From the NCBI RefSeq assembly GCF_002980595.1, contig NZ_PVLQ01000035.1, forward strand, positions 30,109 to 94,108: 64,000 bases of DNA, in the 5' to 3' direction. The stretch is from Malikia granosa. Its GTDB lineage: Bacteria > Pseudomonadota > Gammaproteobacteria > Burkholderiales > Burkholderiaceae_C. The notes under the pieces are model-generated. The model was not told the DNA's origin. It was given only the letters and a program-made list of their open reading frames with translations, and did not search any database. The translations under genes were made by a program, and so were the position numbers. How positions within the stretch are numbered: position 1 is the stretch's first letter; every line of letters starts with the position of its first letter. Shown in pieces: positions 59,340-64,000 of the stretch.

Positions 59340-59640
59340 AACCCCTCGATACTGATGACCGTGGGCCCGACTACGTTGGCCACCAGCGTGTTGAGCACGC
59401 ACAGCGCCAGGTCGTAGTTCTGCTCCAGGTGGCGCGCAGTCTGGCGCAGCGAGGCGCCGGCCTGCAGCACCTCGTGGTTGGCGGTGCGGTGCCGACGGCG
59501 CGCCGGCCCTCGCGGGTGCGGTCGGGCTTGGCGGCCTCGTAGTAGGTCAGCACAGTGCACGCGTGGGCGCGCTGGATGCCCGCCACCGGGTTGATCCAGG
59601 CCACCACGCGGTCCACCAGCGTCAGCTTAGGCGCTGCCAT
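59340..59640 (-). pseudogene. Lambda-type phage portal protein, N-terminal fragment with frameshift
   Basis: From the ATG at 59640 the frame reads MAAPKLTLVDRVVAWINP and on to GRRAVGT, then shifts. The second frame continues NHEVLQAGASLRQTARHLEQ and reaches LNTLVANVVGPTV. Together these match the first ~100 residues of lambda-family portal proteins. The shift coincides with a 5-base tandem duplication, GCGGTGCGGT at 59481-59490; removing one copy restores the frame. Homology stops at the GntR stop codon, so the remaining ~400 codons are missing. Confidence 0.8.
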
Positions 59641-59803
59641 GGCTGTAAGTCCGAGAAGTCGGCCAACTGGTGACTCGGGTAGCTGCGCGACCGGGCGGCT
59701 GTAGCGGAGGGCATCTCGGCGAGGATCGCGTCGCGCGCCTTGAGCAGTTCGTCCATCATGCGCAAGGTGATCTGCTTGCCGTCGGCGGTGCGCACGGCCG
59801 GAT
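59622..59803 (-). pseudogene. Remnant of a gpW-like phage head-joining protein
   Basis: An open stretch reads VRTADGKQITLRMMDELLKARDAILAE and stops by TGA at 59624-59622, overlapping the portal start. Small gpW-type proteins directly precede portal genes in lambda-like phages. No start is present; the upstream part is replaced by the next gene at 59803. Identification is by position and weak resemblance. Confidence 0.5.
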
Positions 59804-60222
59804 TAGTCTTTCGGCCAGGGTTCGCATGGCTCGATAATGACTTTCAATAGTTCACGCTCGACGTCACCTTCCTTGGGAAGGAGCAATACGTGGCCGACTG
59901 TGCTGTTCCAGGATGGCGAGTAGACGAACTGGACGAAGCCGGCGTAGGCTCCGAAGCCGTTCTTGGCGTTCACTTCGCCGCAGACTTTAGATTCCGTGCG
60001 GTTCTTGACAGTCCTGACGCGCCGGAACTGCGCAGATTCCGGGTCGCGGAACTGGTCTGCCACGGCAGTCTTGGCTTCGTGGACGAGTCGGCCGCTCTCG
60101 AACCACCAGATGCCGCCGATCGCAGCTACGACCAAAGCGACAAAGAGGACCTTGCCCCAGGTATTGGAGGTCTTCCTTGTCGAGGAGGGAAGATTGTCGT
60201 CTGTTGTGGGGGTGTCGCTCAT
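59803..60222 (-). CDS. Hypothetical protein with one membrane helix
   Basis: A 139-residue protein. A polar N-terminus is followed by one helix (VLFVALVVAAIGGIWWF, about residues 26-42) and a periplasmic-type domain with DQFRDPESAQFRRVR and VCGEVNAKNGFGAYAGFVQFVYSPS. I have seen the pattern DPESAxF ... CGEVNxKNxFGxYxGF in conserved hypothetical proteins of many proteobacteria, but no function is known to me. It lies in prophage-derived sequence and may be a moron gene. Confidence 0.7.
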   Translation of the reverse strand: MSDTPTTDDNLPSSTRKTSNTWGKVLFVALVVAAIGGIWWFESGRLVHEAKTAVADQFRDPESAQFRRVRTVKNRTESKVCGEVNAKNGFGAYAGFVQFVYSPSWNSTVGHVLLLPKEGDVERELLKVIIEPCEPWPKD

Positions 60223-60234
60223 AGGATTAACTTT

Positions 60235-60429
60235 TCAAAAAGATAACAAGGAAGTGGGGATTGTGCAGCTCGTGTGCAGGCGCCGCCGGCACGCGTCCCA
60301 TTCTTTGTCCGAGGTTATGTTCAGCCTGCGTTGCCCAAACTTCGTGCGTTTGTTGAGTGCGTCTTCGAGCAGGCTTTTCAAGGCGTCACCCGGTGGGCTG
60401 GATGAAAAGTGGGCGCGCTTGTAAAGCAC
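60235..60429 (-). CDS. Possible small protein, unknown
   Basis: A 64-residue frame with GTG start and AAGGGAGA upstream. It has no hydrophobic segment and is rich in Arg and Lys (RRLNITSDKEWDACRRRLH). It lies in a 250-base gap between two small phage-region genes. I recognise no family and coding status is uncertain. Confidence 0.3.
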   Translation of the reverse strand: MLYKRAHFSSSPPGDALKSLLEDALNKRTKFGQRRLNITSDKEWDACRRRLHTSCTIPTSLLSF

Positions 60430-60473
60430 GGTCTTCTCCCTTAGCTGTCATCGTCTCCGTCCTCGAATGCAGC

Positions 60474-60749
60474 TCAGCATCCGTTGTAGTTCTTGCGCCC
60501 GCTGGGGGTGAGTGTGTAAGTGCCGCCGCGCGGGCCGGTGTAGCAAGTGCCGTCGACGGCCTGCGAGCCGCTGGCGTAACTGCCCGACGAGGCCTGACGA
60601 CTGCCGCCGGATCGACTCTTCGACGGTGTCTTGTACGAGTGGCTCGAGTAGCTGCGCTTACCACCGCCACGGCCGCCTCTGGCCAGAACATCAGGCGAAA
60701 TGGTCCCCAACATAAAGGCCGTCAACAGCGCGGTCGTCATCAACTTCAT
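60474..60749 (-). CDS. Small secreted Gly/Ser-rich protein
   Basis: A 91-residue protein with a signal peptide (MKLMTTALLTAFMLGTISPDVLA) and a Gly/Arg/Ser/Tyr-rich middle. The C-terminal motif is GTCYTGPRGGTYTLTPSGRKNYNGC, with two cysteines likely to bond. This terminal motif recurs in small exported proteins of proteobacteria, but its function is unknown to me. It sits between phage remnants and may be a moron. Confidence 0.7.
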   Translation of the reverse strand: MKLMTTALLTAFMLGTISPDVLARGGRGGGKRSYSSHSYKTPSKSRSGGSRQASSGSYASGSQAVDGTCYTGPRGGTYTLTPSGRKNYNGC

Positions 60750-60803
60750 CTGCTTTTCTCCTAGTGGTGCATCGGGATGCAGGGAGCTTGTGCGACAAGC
60801 ATG

Positions 60804-60824
60804 AAAAAACCGCCGGTTGGCGGT
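60804..60824 (-). terminator. Minus-strand terminator upstream of the small secreted gene
   Basis: ACCGCC and GGCGGT form a stem with loop GGTT (60809-60824), with T residues following on the minus strand (60809 to 60804). Confidence 0.65.
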
Positions 60825-60864
60825 TGCTTGGCATGGGGCTTTCGCTCCAGGTTACCTGCAAAGT

Positions 60865-60877
60865 TTGCATATTGCAA
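60865..60877. repeat. Short palindrome TTGCA-TAT-TGCAA
   Basis: A perfect 5-3-5 inverted repeat in an AT-rich pocket upstream of the secreted-protein gene. It could be an operator; no regulator is known. Confidence 0.3.
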
Positions 60878-61008
60878 TGCAGTCTATCATCAAAATACGC
60901 ATTGATACACGGGTACTTTCTCCTCCGGCACTCAGCTTGCTCGGACAGGAATACCCAGGAGACGCACGCCGGCCGGCAGCCGGCGGCCCATGCCTGAGGC
61001 ACCGGCCA

Positions 61009-61056
61009 CACGCTCACGCTGCCATCACGGCGCTTCCGTGATGTAATTGCGCCCAT
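61009..61056 (-). pseudogene. Phage integrase N-terminal scrap
   Basis: From the ATG at 61056 the minus strand reads MGAITSRKRRDGSVSV. This matches the usual beginning of phage tyrosine integrases (MGxITxRKRxDGS) and then loses resemblance. The remainder of the integrase is absent. The 551-base stretch 60750-61300 otherwise holds only this scrap, two terminators and short inverted repeats. Confidence 0.5.
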
Positions 61057-61133
61057 GATTTCACAAGAAAAACAAGGGTTTTCCAGCGGCTGGCGCATGT
61101 CCGTCGCGCCGATGCTCGACCGGGTGGACAACT

Positions 61134-61160
61134 AAAAAACAGGCTTTAAATTCAAAGCCT
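61134..61160 (-). terminator. Terminator of the phage lysis module
   Basis: AGGCTTT (61141-61147) and AAAGCCT (61154-61160) form a perfect stem with loop AAATTC. Six T residues follow on the minus strand (61139 to 61134). Confidence 0.75.
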
Positions 61161-61182
61161 TGGGGTTAATTTGGAATCTTAT

Positions 61183-61201
61183 GTGGCACGCCATGTGCCA
61201 C
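61183..61201. repeat. Inverted repeat GTGGCAC-GCCAT-GTGCCAC
   Basis: Perfect 7-base arms with a 5-base spacer, between the lysis module and its terminator. It lies close to the integrase scrap and could be part of an attachment or regulatory site; nothing else supports either. Confidence 0.35.
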
Positions 61202-61300
61202 CGGCGACGCAGCAGCAGGTCATGCGTCGCTAGTGCTGCCGGAGCAACATCTGCTCGTACAAGCGCTTGAGCAGTACGAGCCATCCGGCATGGGCAGCCA

Positions 61301-61738
61301 TCATCTGGCCACGCCCTTGACTTTCTCGGCAGTGCGTAAGCCTGCAATCCCCAGCATGCCGGACAGGACAACCCACAGCGCATCAGTATCGAGCATGGGC
61401 GGCGGCTGCAGGCCGGCAGGCACCAGGCCGCGCGCCTGCAGCAGTGACCAGGCCCAGACCAGCAGCGGATAGGCCAGGAACTGATAGCCCAGCGCAACAG
61501 CTCCAACCCAGCCGATCGCCGGCCGCCAGCCGGCCACGAACAGACTGCTGCTGGCCGCCTCGGCTCGGTTGACATCGAGCTGCCCGCGCACCAGGTCGGC
61601 CTCGATCTTGCGCTCCTCGATCCCGAGGCGGCGCAGCTCGAGCTCGGCATCGAGGCGCTCCTTGTCAGTGGTGATCAGGTCATCGGCGATCTGGCCAACG
61701 GCCTGGACGATGCCACCCAGGGCAAGTAGTGGTGTCAT
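61301..61738 (-). CDS. Phage holin, three-transmembrane type
   Basis: A 145-residue protein. An N-terminal hydrophobic segment (LLALGGIVQAVGQIADDL) and a charged helical linker precede two hydrophobic stretches (FVAGWRPAIGWVGAVALGYQFLAYPLLVW; LWVVLSGMLGIAGLRTAEKVKG). The GWRPAIGW and LGIAGLRTAEK features are those of 3TM-type holins. It permeabilises the membrane for lysis. It overlaps the muramidase gene by 4 bases (ATGA). Confidence 0.82.
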   Translation of the reverse strand: MTPLLALGGIVQAVGQIADDLITTDKERLDAELELRRLGIEERKIEADLVRGQLDVNRAEAASSSLFVAGWRPAIGWVGAVALGYQFLAYPLLVWAWSLLQARGLVPAGLQPPPMLDTDALWVVLSGMLGIAGLRTAEKVKGVAR

Positions 61739-62247
61739 GATGTTGCGGCTTCAGAAAGCGTCCTGTTGATCCAGCCAAGCAGAAAGCGGGCTTGCGTGCG
61801 GTCACGCGCCACGATGTCACGGTAGCGTGCGATGCGGGCCAGCGCATAGAGCGCCAGGAACAGCCTGGCCTCCATGGCGTTGATGGCCTCGACCGTCTTG
61901 CCGCCCATCGCGCCATCGGGCGTGACGCCGGCGACGATCTGGGCCAAGCGCACGGCGGTTTTCAGCCCGGCGTTTGTGCCGAAGCTGTAGATCGACTCAG
62001 CGACCGTCTGGTCGCGGATCTCGTCACCGCGGATCGGCTCCCACCAGCCTGTCCGATAGAAGTCCCGCACCAGTTGCGACGGTGGCGTCTCGCCGCGGTC
62101 AATCCAGGACCAGCCCGGCCACTGCGGGTTCTTGGCGCGCGCGATGCCAGCATAGGTCAAGCCACCGGTGTCACCGGCGACCTGGTGCAGCTGGTAGCCA
62201 CCCTCGGCCAGCAGGGCGCGCTCGAAGGCGGGCAGGAAGTCAGCCAC
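61735..62247 (-). CDS. Phage endolysin, GH108-type muramidase
   Basis: A 170-residue muramidase. The N-terminal EGGYQLHQVAGDTGGLTYAGIAR has the catalytic Glu and the typical D-x-GG-x-T-x-GI pattern. FYRTGWWEPIRGDEI and the C-terminal peptidoglycan-binding-like domain (AGVTPDGAMGGKTVEAIN) complete the family layout. The start is a GTG that overlaps the stop of a 19-codon ORF. It degrades the murein during phage release. Confidence 0.88.
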   Translation of the reverse strand: MADFLPAFERALLAEGGYQLHQVAGDTGGLTYAGIARAKNPQWPGWSWIDRGETPPSQLVRDFYRTGWWEPIRGDEIRDQTVAESIYSFGTNAGLKTAVRLAQIVAGVTPDGAMGGKTVEAINAMEARLFLALYALARIARYRDIVARDRTQARFLLGWINRTLSEAATS

Positions 62248-62299
62248 GATACAGCCTCCACCACAGGTGCGGCCAGATGGCCAGAATCATCCAGTGCAT
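62240..62299 (-). CDS. Very small Trp-rich ORF in the lysis module
   Basis: A 19-codon ORF, MHWMILAIWPHLWWRLYRG, with a strong AGGAGGA (62314 to 62308) 8 bases before its ATG. Its stop overlaps the GTG start of the endolysin, which itself has no good ribosome-binding site. It may be a translational coupler or a small membrane peptide. It is too short for a family assignment. Confidence 0.5.
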   Translation of the reverse strand: MHWMILAIWPHLWWRLYRG

Positions 62300-62300
62300 C

Positions 62301-62522
62301 TCAACTGTCCTCCTGAACGCGGCAGTGATCCCGCCGCAAATCGCGCCAGAACGCCAGCGCCTTGTGGCAAATCATCAGCACGGTGTAGACCAGCGTGGCC
62401 CATAGGACCAGCTCCGAGACCTGGATGCCGGCGATCGTGGCGATCGAGACGCTGGCCGGCGGCGCGGTTTTGGCGATCATCACGCTGGCCGATTCGGCTG
62501 CGGATTGCTGGGTAGTACTCAT
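62301..62522 (-). CDS. Small phage membrane protein
   Basis: A 73-residue protein with one clear helix (VSELVLWATLVYTVLMICHKALAFW) and a basic C-terminus (RDLRRDHCR). This shape and its place next to the endolysin suggest a holin-like or antiholin role. It starts with an ATG overlapping the upstream gene's stop. Confidence 0.65.
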   Translation of the reverse strand: MSTTQQSAAESASVMIAKTAPPASVSIATIAGIQVSELVLWATLVYTVLMICHKALAFWRDLRRDHCRVQEDS

Positions 62523-62800
62523 GCTTGGCCTCTCGGTGGGTCTTCTGCTGCGCGGGCGGCGCGCTCATAGGGGTTGTTCAAATAGCCGTGACGCAGAGTC
62601 CACCAGGAGTACTTCAGGGCGAACAGGACTCGACCATCTCGCTGGATCTGCTCCAGATGGCAGCGCTCGTGACGCAGTAAACGCTGGTCGGACTCGCGAC
62701 CAGGAAGCACATAGACAGTGTTCCAAAACGAAGTACAACCGGCGAATCCGCACAGGCGCATGTAGGCGCGGATCAGGCCAGTGGCGGTCTTGACCTTCAC
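62519..62800 (-). CDS. Phage protein with HExxH-like motif
   Basis: A 93-residue protein with LLRHERCHLEQIQRDGRVLFALKYSWWTLRHGYLNNPYERAARAAE. HERCH fits the zinc-protease HExxH pattern, and the NPYERAAR stretch is shared with small phage and bacterial proteins I have seen beside lysis genes. Function is unknown. The GTG start overlaps the next gene's stop. Confidence 0.6.
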   Translation of the reverse strand: MKVKTATGLIRAYMRLCGFAGCTSFWNTVYVLPGRESDQRLLRHERCHLEQIQRDGRVLFALKYSWWTLRHGYLNNPYERAARAAEDPPRGQA

Positions 62801-63084
62801 GGCGCGGCCTCGGTGGGGACTGCCTCGACCGGCTCAGGCGCTGGCAGCAGCCCGGCCTCGATAGCAGCCGCAGTGAATGCCGCCTCGTCCGGGAAGGCGT
62901 AGCACACGGTCGGATGGCCGGCGTAGACCCGCATCGGGGTCTCGGGGAAGACCTGGTACTGCTCCCAGCCTGCGACCGCCTCCGGCGTGTTGATGTGCCA
63001 GCCCGGCAGGGCCTGCGGCTCGGTGGTGACGTTGCCCTCGGCATCGAAGACAGCCGGGGTGTAGATGGTGCCGATGATGTCCAT
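62797..63084 (-). CDS. Hypothetical phage protein downstream of the tail gene
   Basis: A 95-residue protein. GTIYTPAVFDAEGNVTTEPQALPGWHINT and MRVYAGHPTVCYAFPDEAAF are seen in small proteins following tail fibre genes of related phages, and the C-terminus is Ala/Glu/Pro-rich. It has no membrane segment. A tail or fibre-assembly role is inferred only from position. Confidence 0.6.
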   Translation of the reverse strand: MDIIGTIYTPAVFDAEGNVTTEPQALPGWHINTPEAVAGWEQYQVFPETPMRVYAGHPTVCYAFPDEAAFTAAAIEAGLLPAPEPVEAVPTEAAP

Positions 63085-63093
63085 GATGGTTCC

Positions 63094-63999
63094 TTATGCG
63101 GTCAGGGCTTGCAGATGGGCGTCGCCGAACTTCTGCGGGTAGATCGACAGCTTGTTGATCCATCCCGTAGCCCCGGGCGCAATCGAGATATTGCTGCCGC
63201 CTTGCGTACCAGCAGACGATGTCACCGCTGCCCCGTTGATGCTCTTTCGCGTGCTGGCGGCGTCATAGGCCACAGCGGTCTTCTGCCTGGTAGATGCCGT
63301 TGCAGCAAAGGTTGTCGCGCCAGAAGTGGCGAGCGTGCTGCCAGAGCGAACAGTGGCGTCAACGTAGATCGTCCCAGCGCCAGGCTGGCCCAATGCAGCC
63401 GTCAGATTCGGGTCTGCTGCGCGAGTCACCTGCGAGGCTTCGGTCTTGATGTAGCTGGTGGGGAAAGAGCCAGCTTCGAGCTGTGCGCCCCAGATATAGA
63501 CGCCACTCGGGGAAGACACATCAATTAACTGGAAATGCGGACGAACTGAAGTAGATGTATCAGATGTTCCTGTTAGTGTGCAACGATACCAACCATTGCC
63601 AGCCGAGACAATGCTTGCGCCTGCGTTAGTGAATGTTCCATATGCACTAGCGACGCTGGAAATGGTGCCTGTTGAAACATTGAATGTGACTTCAATCCTG
63701 TTAGCTGAACTTCCAGAATCGAAATATAGTCGCAGAGTTCCGTAACCATAGGCTTTTGCGTAAGTGCTGAATGTGTAAGTAATGACGGAAGCATCTTTTG
63801 TTACTGTCCTGTAAGTTCGTCTATTACCTCCGGTAGTTGTCATAATATCCGCAGAAATCGTCCCATCAGGTGCAACAATTGTATCTGTGGTTATTGTTGT
63901 ACCATCGAGTACCCAGGCAGAGACGTTACCTAACTGCTCCGAATAAGTCAGCAAGTTCGTCCGCTGCTCTTCCACCAGTAGCCCGAGTGATTTCAAGGT
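63094..63999 (-). CDS. Phage tail/receptor-binding protein (5' truncated)
   Basis: The frame is open to the right edge, so the start is outside the window; 301 residues are visible. GLLVEEQRTNLLTYSEQ is a stretch common in phage tail and carbohydrate-binding structural proteins. A Thr/Ser-rich beta domain (NGWYRCTLTGTSDTSTSVRPHFQLIDVSSPSGVYIWGAQLEAGSFPTSYI) and a C-terminal concanavalin-like domain (GWINKLSIYPQKFGDAHLQALTA) follow. The part right of about 63500 is much AT-richer than the rest of the window. Confidence 0.8.
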   Translation of the reverse strand, partial: TLKSLGLLVEEQRTNLLTYSEQLGNVSAWVLDGTTITTDTIVAPDGTISADIMTTTGGNRRTYRTVTKDASVITYTFSTYAKAYGYGTLRLYFDSGSSANRIEVTFNVSTGTISSVASAYGTFTNAGASIVSAGNGWYRCTLTGTSDTSTSVRPHFQLIDVSSPSGVYIWGAQLEAGSFPTSYIKTEASQVTRAADPNLTAALGQPGAGTIYVDATVRSGSTLATSGATTFAATASTRQKTAVAYDAASTRKSINGAAVTSSAGTQGGSNISIAPGATGWINKLSIYPQKFGDAHLQALTA

Positions 64000-64000
64000 G

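Noticed and set aside
61132..61650. 172-codon minus-strand frame overlapping the holin gene
   Set aside because: It is out of frame with the recognised holin, runs over its terminator and has Arg/Cys/Pro-rich shadow composition.

Overview
The window is high-GC DNA whose gene content points to a betaproteobacterium of the order Burkholderiales. The evidence is an intracellular PHB depolymerase, a stand-alone RnfB-type ferredoxin, a complete iscRSUA-hscBA-fdx operon, an mltG-tmk-holB-tatD block and a propionyl-CoA/methylmalonyl-CoA cluster with bioB. The genus cannot be fixed from the sequence alone.

Layout. 1-2052: the end of an ABC exporter and a DUF1854 partner, a pair usually found next to cyanophycin genes. 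2066-6030: alpha/beta hydrolase, YgiQ-type radical SAM protein and an SMR exporter, closed by a terminator. 6062-8245: pobA and a divergent IclR-type regulator with an array of inverted repeats between them. 8289-17376: purL, a hemerythrin protein behind an FNR-like box, rlhA, an NRDE protein, a DUF2306 protein and ygfZ. 17453-21730: mltG (with a G10 tract near its start), tmk, holB, tatD and an ankyrin protein. 21840-24821: a coiled-coil protein divergent from an apparently intact tyrosine recombinase, then three tandem tRNA-Val(CAC) genes. 24874-36854: an ion-homeostasis block of P-type ATPase, double UspA protein, six-gene Mrp antiporter operon and a CPA2 antiporter. 36833-39066: a recombinase-like protein without catalytic residues, dnaQ, then fdx. 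38728-44213: the isc operon under a recognisable IscR type 1 site. 44380-50189: uvrB, aromatic/aspartate aminotransferase, PHB depolymerase and RnfB-like ferredoxin. 50226-58579: scpA-meaB-pccB-pccA-mce-bioB with a divergent GntR/FCD regulator at 58689.

From 59340 to the right edge the sequence is prophage-derived. It holds a frameshifted portal fragment and a gpW-like fragment, two small accessory genes, an integrase N-terminal scrap, a lysis module (holin, GH108 muramidase, small membrane proteins, a 19-codon ORF) and part of an AT-richer tail protein.

The genes combine into several pathways: 4-hydroxybenzoate hydroxylation; propionyl-CoA carboxylation and isomerisation to succinyl-CoA, with biotin synthase in the same unit as the biotin-dependent carboxylase; Fe-S assembly with IscR feedback; cation/proton exchange; and PHB mobilisation. 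No clearly new multi-gene system is proven. The best candidates for something undescribed are the coiled-coil/recombinase pair beside the tRNA array, the catalytically dead recombinase-like gene coupled to the CPA2 antiporter, the terminator-like hairpin in the bioB leader, and the homopolymer in mltG.
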